A DNA stretch of 64,000 nucleotides from positions 32,310 to 96,309 of the forward strand of contig JAITLV010000039.1 of NCBI GenBank assembly GCA_031277685.1, read 5' to 3'. The position numbers and the translations under genes are program-made. The notes beneath the pieces are model-generated. The model had not been told where the DNA came from. It saw nothing but the letters and a program-made list of their open reading frames with translations, and ran no database searches. This document shows positions 33,588 through 42,845 of this stretch, in pieces. Each line of letters starts with the position of its first letter. The first letter of the stretch is position 1. The DNA comes from Sphingobacterium sp. GTDB taxonomy: Bacteria; Bacteroidota; Bacteroidia; Sphingobacteriales; Sphingobacteriaceae.

Positions 33588-34694
33588 ATGCAGGATAAGA
33601 CTATCTATAAAAATGAGAAAAATCTAATCAGTACAAATAAGAAAAGGTTATTATTTACCGTACTGTCTTTTTTTCTCATCTATCTTGTTGCCTATATTAT
33701 AGATCCATTTTCTAGCTGCTGGAATGGCTATTTCCAACGGAATGGCTTTGAATTACTTGGGGAATGGACATTTACCATTATTTATAGTTTTCTGATTTCT
33801 GAGTTTAGCATTATTGTTCACAACAGACTGGACAGTGTCTTGACTTGGAAGGACAATCCAACCGAGCGACTTCTTATTGAAACCGTTATTAACCTCATCG
33901 TAGTTCTTCTTATCAATTTATTACTGGTTTATTTTATATCAAGGTATTACGCTGAGCTAAAAAACGTCACCATTGCAACATCATTGGAAGAGAAAAGAGG
34001 TGCCATACAGAATATCTCAATCAGTGTAATGATTGCATTGATGATTATGGGAATTAATATTGGTATCCATTTGATCAACAATTGGAAAAATGAATCTATA
34101 CGTGCAGCCAAATTAGGGCAGGTTATTTTAGAAACAGAACTTCAGTCACTTAAACTACAAATTGACCCCCATTTTGTATTCAACAATCTGAGTGTGTTAT
34201 CTGAAATAATTTTAGAAGACCAGCAGCTCGGGTATGAATATGCTGAAAATTTCTCCAAAATATATCGTTACCTACTAGTGAATTCAAAAAAGGATGTTAT
34301 TTCGCTAGAAGATGAACTCAATTTCTTAGATTCCTATATTTTCTTGATAAAAAATAGATTTGGGGATGGTGTAAATTTTGAAATAAATGTCGCTCCCGCC
34401 AAATCCAACTATCAACTGCCACCACTCACCTTGCAGCTTTTGGTTGAAAATGCCTTAAAACACAATCAAACCAATAAAAAGCGTCCATTAAAAATTAAGG
34501 TGTACACCAATGCACATAACCAATTAGTTGTCGAAAATATTTTGATACCAATAGAAAATGTATCAGAGTCATCTGGAATTGGTATTTCCAATATTATTAA
34601 AAGATATGACCTATTGTCAAATCTGCAACCAGAAATACTGAACAACGGCAAGACATTCAAAGTTAATCTACCACTTATAGAACAAAACTCATGA
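33588..34694 (+). CDS. Sensor histidine kinase, LytS/YehU type
   Basis: 368 residues. Four hydrophobic helices (about residues 21-40, 60-78, 98-120, 142-163) form the membrane part. The His_kinase domain has the phospho-acceptor in KLQIDPHFVFNNLSVLSEI (H195) and the ATP-binding N box LTLQLLVENALKHNQ, with GIGISNIIKRYDLL as the G box. This is the typical build of LytS-family kinases in Bacteroidota, sensing through the membrane domain with no extracytoplasmic domain. The stop overlaps the next start by four bases (ATGA), so it is translationally coupled to its response regulator. The signal is unknown; the position suggests a role in sensing substrates of RND pump 2 or envelope stress. Confidence 0.93.
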   Translation: MQDKTIYKNEKNLISTNKKRLLFTVLSFFLIYLVAYIIDPFSSCWNGYFQRNGFELLGEWTFTIIYSFLISEFSIIVHNRLDSVLTWKDNPTERLLIETVINLIVVLLINLLLVYFISRYYAELKNVTIATSLEEKRGAIQNISISVMIALMIMGINIGIHLINNWKNESIRAAKLGQVILETELQSLKLQIDPHFVFNNLSVLSEIILEDQQLGYEYAENFSKIYRYLLVNSKKDVISLEDELNFLDSYIFLIKNRFGDGVNFEINVAPAKSNYQLPPLTLQLLVENALKHNQTNKKRPLKIKVYTNAHNQLVVENILIPIENVSESSGIGISNIIKRYDLLSNLQPEILNNGKTFKVNLPLIEQNS

Positions 34695-35452
34695 GTATAA
34701 CCAATGTATTGATTATTGAAGATGAAAAGCTGAATGCTGATCGTCTAAAAAGATTATTGAAGGAGATAAAACCATCAATACAGATACTGGATGTGTTAGA
34801 CAATATTACAGACAGTGTAAACTGGTTTCAGAATAATGAATCTCCTGATCTGGTCATGATGGATATCCGCCTTTCGGACGGTTTAAGTTTTGAGATATTG
34901 GAGAGCGTAAAAATTGACTGTCCAATCATCTTTACAACTGCATTTGATGAATATGCGGTCAGAGCATTTAAGTTCAACAGCATAGACTATCTCCTAAAGC
35001 CCGTGGAAAAAAAAGAGTTAGAAAATGCACTCATCAAATTAGACAATTTAAAACTACAGCAAGTCAGTCAAGCCCCGATTCAGGGTTTGCTGGATTTTAT
35101 CTATCCCAAAGATTTCAGGACTCGTTTTCTCCTCCCCTACAAGGATGGTTATAAAACAATTCTGGTGGAAGATATTCAATATTTTTACTCAGAATTTAAG
35201 TTGACCCATGCCAAATTGAAATGCGGTACCGTAGAAATTGTACCCCAGACATTGGAGGAACTGGAGCAACAACTCAACCCTAAAGTTTTCTTCCGCGCCA
35301 ATCGGCAATATATTGTACATATAGATGCCATAAAAAGATTACACAATCATTTTAATGGCAAACTTAAAGTGGAAATAAAACAGAGCGAAGATGTCGAAAT
35401 CCTAGTCAGTAGAGAAAAAGCACAGCTCTTAAAAAACTGGTTGGATTATTAA
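34691..35452 (+). CDS. LytTR-family response regulator
   Basis: 253 residues. Receiver domain: acidic cluster IIEDEK (10-12), phospho-acceptor D58 in VMMDIRLSDG, the switch threonine in IIFTTAFDEYAVRAF, and the lysine in YLLKPVEKKEL. C-terminal LytTR DNA-binding domain from about residue 145: LLPYKDGYKTILVEDIQYFY, then FFRANRQYIVHIDAIKRLHNHFNGKLKV. LytTR proteins bind pairs of direct repeats of about 9 bp spaced by about 12 bp; such pairs stand before this operon and before the RND operon that begins 231 bp downstream, so it probably controls both. Confidence 0.95.
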   Translation: MSITNVLIIEDEKLNADRLKRLLKEIKPSIQILDVLDNITDSVNWFQNNESPDLVMMDIRLSDGLSFEILESVKIDCPIIFTTAFDEYAVRAFKFNSIDYLLKPVEKKELENALIKLDNLKLQQVSQAPIQGLLDFIYPKDFRTRFLLPYKDGYKTILVEDIQYFYSEFKLTHAKLKCGTVEIVPQTLEELEQQLNPKVFFRANRQYIVHIDAIKRLHNHFNGKLKVEIKQSEDVEILVSREKAQLLKNWLDY

Positions 35453-35589
35453 AACATCAGTATCATTTAAGCTTAAATTTTAACCCCTAATTTATGGGAT
35501 TCCATTGGTATACTGTATTGTTTTTCTAAGGAAAACGACAAAAAAGACCTATTTTGATTAAATAATATCAAAATTCAGTGCATTATAGC

Positions 35590-35622
35590 TACGTTTCAGT
35601 AAGCAAATGTTACGTCTCAGTA
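35590..35622 (+). promoter_or_regulatory. LytTR-type direct repeat upstream of RND operon 2
   Basis: TACGTTTCAGTA (35590-35601) and TACGTCTCAGTA (35611-35622), 11 of 12 identical, with a 21-bp period. This is the geometry of LytTR binding sites (9-bp repeats, 12-bp spacer). It lies 61-93 bp upstream of the adaptor start, directly after the LytTR gene. Confidence 0.7.
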
Positions 35623-35682
35623 GATTTCCTTATTATATCCCTTAAAAGAATTCTTTCTTTTGCTTTTATATAAAATGATAAA

Positions 35683-36792
35683 ATGGCACTAAGAACGATG
35701 ACTTTAAAACCTATCCTTACACTTATTACGGCAGCTACCCTATTATCGTCTTGTGGAGGCAACCAAGAACAACCGCAAGAGCAGGCAGTTACTGTTGACT
35801 TTATCGAATTATCTCCCGCACAAGCAGAGACAGAAAAAAAGTACCCTGGTACATTAGAGGGCACTGTCAATGTTGATGTAAAAGCGCAGGTAACGGGTTA
35901 CCTGGAACAAATTTATGTCAAAGAAGGAGATTATGTCACTAAAGGACAAGCTCTTTTTAAAATAAAGGCGGATGTATACAATGAACAAGTAAATAATAGT
36001 AGAGCAGCTTATCAGGCAGCATTATCTGCTGAACAGAATGCGAAACTGGAAATTGAAAAAATAAAACCATTGGTAGAAGGCAAAGTGTATACCGAGCTTC
36101 AGCTTAAAACTGCCGAAGCGAATTATGCTGCCGCAAAAGCGCAAGTCGCTCAAGCACAGGCGGCCCTAGGCTCATCACAAATCAATGCGCGATTTACATT
36201 GATCAATGCACCTGTGAGTGGTTACATTGGACGGATTCCAAACCGGATCGGAAATTTGATTACCGCAGCTGATGCTACACCATTGACTACCTTGTCAGAA
36301 ATCAACACAGTGAATGCTTATTTTTCCTTGAGTGAGGCTGATTTTATAGCCTTTATGAAAGATCATGATACGAAGTCAAGCAATCAGGCAGCCACATTGA
36401 TCCTCGCTGATGGAACGGTATACGGCCATCCCGGAAAAGTAGAAATGGCCAGTGGTAATATTGATAGAACAACTGGTAGTATGACGCTAAAGGCAATCTT
36501 TGCCAATCCAGACAAGATTCTCCGTTCTGGCGGTTCAGCTAAAGTAGTCTTGAAAAAGGCGCACGACAATGTGCTGTTAGTTCCTATGGCAGCTGTCAAG
36601 GACATCCAAGACCGTTATTTTGTTTATGTCATCGGAGACAAAAACAAAATTGCCATGAAACAGATTGAAATTGCAGGTAATACGGCCAATGAGTATCTAC
36701 TCAAATCCGGTCTCACGACAGGTGAAAAAATCGTAATGAATAGAATTGATATGCTTAATGACGGAATGCAGGTTCAACCTACTAAAAAATAA
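35683..36792 (+). CDS. RND efflux periplasmic adaptor, system 2
   Basis: 369 residues, lipoprotein (LLSSCGGNQE, Cys near residue 24); the ATG at 35698 (MTLKPILTLITAATLL) is an equally good start giving a shorter signal. Domains: lipoyl half GYLEQIYVKEGDYVTKGQALFKI, alpha hairpin LKTAEANYAAAKAQVAQAQAA, second lipoyl half FTLINAPVSGYIG, beta barrel and membrane-proximal domain (LKSGLTTGEKIVMNRIDML). Similar throughout to the system-1 adaptor (GQALFKI, hairpin, GYIGR), but without its long N-terminus. First gene of RND operon 2. Confidence 0.95.
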   Translation: MALRTMTLKPILTLITAATLLSSCGGNQEQPQEQAVTVDFIELSPAQAETEKKYPGTLEGTVNVDVKAQVTGYLEQIYVKEGDYVTKGQALFKIKADVYNEQVNNSRAAYQAALSAEQNAKLEIEKIKPLVEGKVYTELQLKTAEANYAAAKAQVAQAQAALGSSQINARFTLINAPVSGYIGRIPNRIGNLITAADATPLTTLSEINTVNAYFSLSEADFIAFMKDHDTKSSNQAATLILADGTVYGHPGKVEMASGNIDRTTGSMTLKAIFANPDKILRSGGSAKVVLKKAHDNVLLVPMAAVKDIQDRYFVYVIGDKNKIAMKQIEIAGNTANEYLLKSGLTTGEKIVMNRIDMLNDGMQVQPTKK

Positions 36793-36829
36793 AATACCGC
36801 AGTACAAGTTATCTAAAATTTAAAATAAA

Positions 36830-39800
36830 ATGCTGAAGAAATTTATTGACAGGCCAGTTTTGGCAACTGTTATATCTATCATATTTGTTATACTCGGGGT
36901 TATTGGTCTATTAAGATTACCCCAGACACGGTTCCCCGATATTGCACCACCTACCGTCCAGGTCACAGGAAGTTACCCCGGAGGTAATAGTGAGACGGTA
37001 TTACGGTCAGTTGTTACACCACTTGAAGAACAGATCAACGGTGTTGAGGACATGGAATACATTACCTCAACAGCGAGTAACGACGGTACATTTTCTGTGC
37101 GTATCGTGTTTAAGGCTGGTGTAAATCCAGACCAGGCTGCCGTAAACGTACAAAACCGGGTACAGCAAGCGACACCAATCTTGCCACAGGAAGTTGTCCG
37201 TATGGGATTGACGACCTCCAAACAACAGAATAGTATGATCATGATTTTTAATATCTATACTGTAGATAACAAAAAATATGATGAATTATTCCTACAGAAC
37301 TATGTCAACATCAATTTGATTCCACAGATCAAACGCGTTCCCGGTGTGGGGCAAGCGATGGTATTTGGTTCGAAAGACTACTCCATGCGTGTTTGGTTGA
37401 ATCCTCAAAAAATGGCGAGCTATGGTCTTGTACCACAAGAAGTCATCGCGGCTATCTCCAAGCAAAGTCTGGAGTCTGCACCTGGAAAATTAGGTGAAGA
37501 ATCAAAAGCACCATTGGAATATGTCATTCGGTATAAAGGGAAAAAGAATCTCCCAGAGCAGTATGAAAACATTATTGTTAAAAATAATAACGTTCAGATT
37601 GTTAGATTGAAAGATGTCGCCAGAATAGAATTTGGTTCGATAAGCTATAGTGGTAATTCGCAAAATAATGGTTTGAATACTGTTACCATCGGTATTTTCC
37701 AAACTTCAGGCTCCAATGCCAATGAAATAGAAATAGGTATTGACAAACAGATCGAAATAGCACAACGCTCTTTCCCTCCTGGTATCAAGATATTTAAATT
37801 GATCAGTACCAAGGAACGCCTGGACGAAAGTACAGCTCAAGTACGATCAACATTGATTGAAGCATTTATCTTAGTATTTTTAGTCGTATTTCTATTCTTA
37901 CAGGATATTCGGTCGACTATTATTCCAGCAATCGCTGTACCAGTAGCAATTGTAGGTACGTTCTTCTTCTTACTGGTGTTTGGATTTACCATCAATATAT
38001 TGACTCTTTTTGCCTTGGTATTGGCCATTGGTATTGTGGTCGATGATGCCATTGTCGTCGTCGAAGCCGTCCATGGGAAAATGGAGACATCGACCATGAC
38101 GGGTAATCAGGCTACACATAGTGCCATGAGTGAAATAACAGGTGCTGTAATTTCGATCACATTGGTGATGTGTGCAGTATTCATTCCCATCGGATTTATG
38201 ACTGGTTCATCAGGAATGTTTTATAAGCAATTTGCTTATACCCTAGTTATCGCCATTGTAATTTCGGCCATCAATGCCTTAACATTGACACCGGCACTCT
38301 GTGCTTTGTTGCTCAAAAATACACATGCTGAAGATCACAAAGGGCATACGCAAAAAACTGGGTTCTCCCAACGTTTTTTTAAAGCATTTAATGCTGGCTT
38401 TGAGAACATGACAAATAGATACGTAGGATCACTTAAATTTCTTGTTAAGCAAAAATGGATTGCAGCTTTATTAATTATCGCTACAATAGGCGTTGCGGGA
38501 TATTTAATGACCAGTACATCAAAAAGCTTTGTTCCGATGGAAGATGACAACTTTGTCGTCTATAGTTTGGAGATGCCTCCAGGTACCGGGCTTGATCGAA
38601 CAACAAAAGCAGTTGGAAAAATTGAGAAACTATTGGCCGACATGCCTTCTATCGAAAGCCATACAAGTATTACAGGTTTCAATATGATCGGTAACAATTC
38701 CAGCGCTGCCTATGCCACAGGTTTCATCCGTCTTAAAGATAAGAAGAAGCGTGGTGAAATGAACGATATCGATCAAATTCATCAGGTTATTTCTCAGAAA
38801 CTGACGACAGTCAAAGAAGGTAATGCAATGGCATTCCGCTCCCCTCCTGTCGACGGTTACGGAATGATGAACGGTGCCGAACTGGTGCTACAGGACAGAG
38901 CCGGGAAATCTCCCGTAGAGCTTAAAGCAATGTCTGATTCTGTCATCGCGAAGATTATGCAACAACCGGGTGTACAATTTGCTTACACCATGTTTAGAGC
39001 AGACTATCCACAAATGGAACTGGAAGTTGATGAGGATAAAGCCGCTCAGTTGGGTGTAGACGTGAGTGAAATGCTTTCGTCCGTTCAGACCTATTTTGCA
39101 GGTGACCAATCATTGAATTTCAATCGCTTTGGTAAATTCTACCGTATCGCTGTAAAAGCAGACGGAATTTTTAGAACGGATAAGGATGCATTTAATGAAA
39201 TATTTGTCAAGAATAACAAAGGAGAAATGTTACCGGTAAATACATTGGTGACATTACGCAAAGTCTATGGGCCAGAGTCCGTAACACGTTACAACTTATA
39301 CAACTCGCTCACAATTAACGTTGTCAGTAATCCCGGCATCAGTAATGGTGCGATTATGGAAACGCTGGAAAAAAATGTATTAAACAAATTGCCGGGAGAC
39401 TATAGCTACGAATGGACGGGACTCAGCCTGGAAGAAAAATCCTCAGGTAATCAGACCATGATTATTTTGACATTGAGTTTGTTGTTCGTTTACTTCCTAC
39501 TTTCTGCACAATATGAAAGTTACTTAATGCCATTAGCCGTTCTATTATCAATCCCAACAGGGATTATAGGTTCCTTCTTAGGAACACGTGCTATCGGACT
39601 GGACAATAATATCTATGTGCAAGTGGGATTGATCATGCTTATTGGCCTTTTGGCGAAAAACGCGATTTTGATTGTGGAATTTGCATTGCAGCGTAGACGG
39701 GCTGGTTCCTCGTTGGTCGATTCTGCTTTGGAAGGTGCTAAAGCACGTCTTCGCCCAATTTTAATGACCTCATTGGCATTTATAGCGGGTATGATCCCGC

Positions 39801-39979
39801 TGATGTTTGCTACAGGCGGAACAGCAACTGGTAATCACTCCATTAGTACAGGTGCAGCTATGGGTATGTTAAGCGGTGTTATCCTTGGTGTGATCGTTAT
39901 ACCATTATTGTACCTGGTATTTCAATATTTACAGGAGAAAGTTTCAAGTAAAAAACTCGCAGACAAGACAAACGATTAA
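36830..39979 (+). CDS. RND multidrug efflux permease (HAE-1), system 2
   Basis: 1049 residues, inner-membrane AcrB-type pump. It is a clear paralogue of the system-1 permease: MLKKFIDRPVLATVISIIFV at the N-terminus, APGKLGEESKAPLEYVIRYK, GIVVDDAIVVVEAVHGKM (proton relay DD), LLAKNAILIVEFALQRRRAG and the final QYLQEKVSSKK. The periplasmic loops differ more (LKDKKKRGEMNDIDQIHQ; VDGYGMMNGAELVLQDRAGK), which is where drug specificity lies. 38 bp after the adaptor, 2 bp before the channel gene. Confidence 0.97.
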   Translation: MLKKFIDRPVLATVISIIFVILGVIGLLRLPQTRFPDIAPPTVQVTGSYPGGNSETVLRSVVTPLEEQINGVEDMEYITSTASNDGTFSVRIVFKAGVNPDQAAVNVQNRVQQATPILPQEVVRMGLTTSKQQNSMIMIFNIYTVDNKKYDELFLQNYVNINLIPQIKRVPGVGQAMVFGSKDYSMRVWLNPQKMASYGLVPQEVIAAISKQSLESAPGKLGEESKAPLEYVIRYKGKKNLPEQYENIIVKNNNVQIVRLKDVARIEFGSISYSGNSQNNGLNTVTIGIFQTSGSNANEIEIGIDKQIEIAQRSFPPGIKIFKLISTKERLDESTAQVRSTLIEAFILVFLVVFLFLQDIRSTIIPAIAVPVAIVGTFFFLLVFGFTINILTLFALVLAIGIVVDDAIVVVEAVHGKMETSTMTGNQATHSAMSEITGAVISITLVMCAVFIPIGFMTGSSGMFYKQFAYTLVIAIVISAINALTLTPALCALLLKNTHAEDHKGHTQKTGFSQRFFKAFNAGFENMTNRYVGSLKFLVKQKWIAALLIIATIGVAGYLMTSTSKSFVPMEDDNFVVYSLEMPPGTGLDRTTKAVGKIEKLLADMPSIESHTSITGFNMIGNNSSAAYATGFIRLKDKKKRGEMNDIDQIHQVISQKLTTVKEGNAMAFRSPPVDGYGMMNGAELVLQDRAGKSPVELKAMSDSVIAKIMQQPGVQFAYTMFRADYPQMELEVDEDKAAQLGVDVSEMLSSVQTYFAGDQSLNFNRFGKFYRIAVKADGIFRTDKDAFNEIFVKNNKGEMLPVNTLVTLRKVYGPESVTRYNLYNSLTINVVSNPGISNGAIMETLEKNVLNKLPGDYSYEWTGLSLEEKSSGNQTMIILTLSLLFVYFLLSAQYESYLMPLAVLLSIPTGIIGSFLGTRAIGLDNNIYVQVGLIMLIGLLAKNAILIVEFALQRRRAGSSLVDSALEGAKARLRPILMTSLAFIAGMIPLMFATGGTATGNHSISTGAAMGMLSGVILGVIVIPLLYLVFQYLQEKVSSKKLADKTND

Positions 39980-39980
39980 A

Positions 39981-41402
39981 ATGAAAAAATTTCATCACTA
40001 TACTATTATTTTTGCAGGAGTCTCCTTATTACTCGCGTCATGCAGTGTAGGAAAAAAATATACACGGCAAGACATGGAGTTACCAGAAAATTTCAGAAAT
40101 AATGAAATTGTCCTAACTTCAGATACACTGGCATTATCATGGCGAAAGTTTGTGAAGGATCCCAATTTGACCGTGCTTATAGAGAAAGCATTGGTCAAAA
40201 ACACTGATGTAAGTGTAGCACTCCTCAGTATGCAACAGCTGGAGCTTGCTTATAAACAATCAAAAAAGGGCTTATTACCTACACTCGATCTGAATTTGGG
40301 TGCAAATAGGACTTGGCTATCCACCAACTCCCTCAACGGTTCACTCAGTGACCAATTTATTGGGACACCCTATATGGATGATTACAGCGCTACACTCAGA
40401 CTTTCTTGGGAAGCGGATATCTGGGGGAAAGCAAAAATGCAGAAAGAGGAAGCTTTAGCAAATTTCTTTGGACAAAAAGAGAATTTATCGGCTCTGAAAA
40501 CACGGATTATTGTTCAGGTGATCCAGTCGTATTACAATCTGATTGCATTGGATGAACAGCTAAAGATTGCACAAAAAAACGTGCAGCTTAGCGACAGCAC
40601 GTTAAGCATGATCCGTCTCCAATATAATTCTTCAATCGTAAGTTCTTTAGCGGTAGAACAAGCTGAAGCGCAAAAGAAAACTGCGGAATTGCTGATACCA
40701 TTAGCAGACCAAAATATTGCGATCGAAGAAAATGCAATAAGTATACTATGCGGGGGTTTTCCTGACAAAATTAAGCGTTCTGAAGGTCTTTCAGCGACGA
40801 TTGTCGGTGAGACGTTAACAGCTGGTGTTCCAGCTGAACTACTTAGCCGGAGACCCGATGTAAAAGCAGCCGAATATGCAGTCGTTGCAGCCAATGGTAG
40901 AATGGGCTTAGCCAAAGCGGCAATGTATCCTTCGATAAGTTTGACTCCATCAATCGGAACAAATTCTTTTCAGTTCAATCGCTGGTTTGATCTACCTGGG
41001 TCTATTGTAAAAACAATAGCAGGCAACATCACCCAACCGATTTTTCAAAAAGGTACATTGAAGACCAATTATGAAATTTCGATAATCGAACGGGAAAAAT
41101 TGGCCGTACAGTTTAAACAATCTGTTATGCTTGCAGTCTCGGAAGTATCTGATGCTTTGGCAAAAATTAAGCATAGCGAAAGAAGGTTACAACTGATTGA
41201 AGCGAAATCCAATTCGTTGGCAAAGGCAACTGCCGATGCCGCCCTCCTCTATAAAAGTGGGATGGCAAATTATCTGGAAGTCATCACTGCACAAAATAAT
41301 GCTTTGCAAAATGACCTAGAGCAAATTACGGTTAAAAGGGAAAAACTCAATGCGGTGGTGGACCTTTACCGCGCCTTGGGCGGTGGAAACGACACCGAAT
41401 AA
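39981..41402 (+). CDS. RND outer-membrane channel (NodT/OprM family), system 2
   Basis: 473 residues, lipoprotein (LLLASCSVGKKYTRQD, Cys near residue 21). OEP repeats: LSMQQLELAYKQSKKGLLPTL and RRPDVKAAEYAVVAANGRMG, with the conserved NYLEVITAQNNALQNDLEQI near the end, parallel to system 1 (TYLEVITAQSNILQSELELA). It begins one base after the permease stop, so translation is probably coupled. A strong terminator follows. Confidence 0.95.
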   Translation: MKKFHHYTIIFAGVSLLLASCSVGKKYTRQDMELPENFRNNEIVLTSDTLALSWRKFVKDPNLTVLIEKALVKNTDVSVALLSMQQLELAYKQSKKGLLPTLDLNLGANRTWLSTNSLNGSLSDQFIGTPYMDDYSATLRLSWEADIWGKAKMQKEEALANFFGQKENLSALKTRIIVQVIQSYYNLIALDEQLKIAQKNVQLSDSTLSMIRLQYNSSIVSSLAVEQAEAQKKTAELLIPLADQNIAIEENAISILCGGFPDKIKRSEGLSATIVGETLTAGVPAELLSRRPDVKAAEYAVVAANGRMGLAKAAMYPSISLTPSIGTNSFQFNRWFDLPGSIVKTIAGNITQPIFQKGTLKTNYEISIIEREKLAVQFKQSVMLAVSEVSDALAKIKHSERRLQLIEAKSNSLAKATADAALLYKSGMANYLEVITAQNNALQNDLEQITVKREKLNAVVDLYRALGGGNDTE

Positions 41403-41468
41403 TCTCTTTCGTGCTAAGTCAGATTGACTCAATCTTTAAGCATAACGAAGCTTTACAATAGTTTAATG

Positions 41469-41499
41469 AAAAGGGCTAACACACATGTTAGCCCTTTTT
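41469..41499 (+). terminator. Terminator of RND operon 2
   Basis: AAAAGGGCTAACA (41469-41481), loop CACA, TGTTAGCCCTTTT (41486-41498) and a further T. Confidence 0.93.
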
Positions 41500-41578
41500 A
41501 TGATTTATTCCGAGCGATAAATACACTAATGATTTATTAATTGATATTATACGATCATTTGGATCAAATCACTAAGTT

Positions 41579-41758
41579 TTCTTATCTTCGAATAAGAAAT
41601 AGAATGTTATGAACAGAACAAGCTGTCTTCCTCCTCCAATCGTTTAATATTTGTTAAAATATTAATAAAGCGTGGCACCGAATAATCGGGTGGTTCACCA
41701 TGCTTTAAATTCTCAATCAGATTTTATAACTACACGATCAATCTTCGAACGATTGATC
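41579..41758 (+). ncRNA. Candidate structured 5' leader of the DMT transporter gene
   Basis: Three stem-loops in series in the 372-bp gap 41403-41774: TTCTTAT/ATAAGAA (41579-41598); a branched element with outer stem AAAGCGTGG (41667-41675) pairing CCATGCTTT (41698-41706, one G-U) around an inner CACCGA-ATAA-TCGGGTG hairpin; and GATCAATC/GATTGATC (41736-41758) ending 16 bp before the start codon. A 12-codon frame (41609-41647, MNRTSCLPPPIV) lies between the first two. It matches no riboswitch class I know; the interpretation as an attenuator is inference. The gap also holds the preceding operon's terminator. Confidence 0.35.
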
Positions 41759-41774
41759 CGGAAGACAACACTTT

Positions 41775-42641
41775 ATGAAACATTCATATTTCATACTGCA
41801 CATCGCTGTAGTATGTTTAGGCATATCCGGTGTATTAGGCAAGGTCATCAGCCTCAACGAGGGTATGTTAACTTGGTATCGGGTATTTTTCTCGGCCATT
41901 TTTCTATTTTTCATTTTAAAATGGTCAAAAATTCCGAATAGCATCAGCATACGGGAAAAACTATATATTGCAAAAAATGGCCTGTTTATTACTGCCTCTT
42001 GGCTACTTTTTTATGCAAGTATCAAATATGCCAATATTTCGATTGGCGTAGTTTGTTACTGCATGGCGAGTTTCTTTACTGCAATATTCGCCCCCATCAT
42101 TAACAGAGTTAGATTTAAACGCTCAGAGTTTTTTCTGAGCGGACTGACTCTTTGCGGTATAGCTTTAATATTTCATTTCGATACGGCACACCAATTCGGC
42201 ATTATTTTAGGGATTATTTCACCAGCTTTTGCTTCGCTTTACGCGATTTACAATGAACGCTTAGTCAAACGTTATCATAGTATAGTCATCAACTACTACC
42301 AAATGATCGGTGGAAGTATTGGACTCGGGCTACTTCTTCCCGGCTATTTCTATTATTATCCGATCCAATCTTTTATCCCGAACACTATGGACATCATCTA
42401 TCTCGTGATTCTATCAGTATGTTGTACAGTTGCTGTATACATCGCTTTTACAGAAATTTTAAAAAAAATATCCGCATTTACACTCAATTTAAGCCTTAAT
42501 CTTGAACCAGTATATGCCATATTAATTGCATTTTTATTTTTCAATGAATCTAAAGAACTTAATCTGTCTTTTTATCTTGGACTTTCATTGGTGATGCTGT
42601 CTGTGCTCATACAGGCCTACATCACTGGAAAAAAGGAATAG
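41775..42641 (+). CDS. DMT-superfamily (EamA) transporter
   Basis: 288 residues with ten hydrophobic helices in two EamA repeats. N-terminus MKHSYFILHIAVVCLGISGVLGKVISLNEGML; the first repeat ends with ISIGVVCYCMASFFTAIFAPI and the second with LNLSLNLEPVYAILIAFLFFNE, the typical EamA ending. Members export or import amino acids, nucleosides or metabolites; the substrate cannot be read from sequence. Single gene behind an unusually structured leader, followed by a perfect hairpin. Confidence 0.9.
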   Translation: MKHSYFILHIAVVCLGISGVLGKVISLNEGMLTWYRVFFSAIFLFFILKWSKIPNSISIREKLYIAKNGLFITASWLLFYASIKYANISIGVVCYCMASFFTAIFAPIINRVRFKRSEFFLSGLTLCGIALIFHFDTAHQFGIILGIISPAFASLYAIYNERLVKRYHSIVINYYQMIGGSIGLGLLLPGYFYYYPIQSFIPNTMDIIYLVILSVCCTVAVYIAFTEILKKISAFTLNLSLNLEPVYAILIAFLFFNESKELNLSFYLGLSLVMLSVLIQAYITGKKE

Positions 42642-42647
42642 CCTAAC

Positions 42648-42682
42648 ATCATTCCCCAATCGTTTTACGATTGGGGAATGAT
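42648..42682. terminator. Perfect 15-bp hairpin after the DMT gene
   Basis: ATCATTCCCCAATCG (42648-42662) and CGATTGGGGAATGAT (42668-42682) with a 5-nt loop. Followed by A residues rather than T, so termination is probable but not canonical. Confidence 0.6.
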
Positions 42683-42755
42683 AAAAAACTTACGAAATAA
42701 TTTAATGCAAAAAAGCAGATTCAAAAGTAACGCTGAAATTATATGCGAGCAAAAC

Positions 42756-42789
42756 CTTATATTTACTTAGCACTTATATTTACTTAGCA
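42756..42789. repeat. Tandem 17-bp duplication
   Basis: CTTATATTTACTTAGCA occurs twice head to tail (42756-42772, 42773-42789), perfectly conserved, 57 bp upstream of the VOC gene. Looks like a recent slippage duplication. Confidence 0.9.
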
Positions 42790-42845
42790 CAAAGTGCTCA
42801 CTTGAAGTCAAAATTCAGGTCGAATATTCAAATAAAGATAATATT

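Noticed and set aside
41672..41941. 89-codon plus-strand frame overlapping the DMT transporter start
   Set aside because: It runs through the structured leader and in another frame of the transporter gene, with no coding character.
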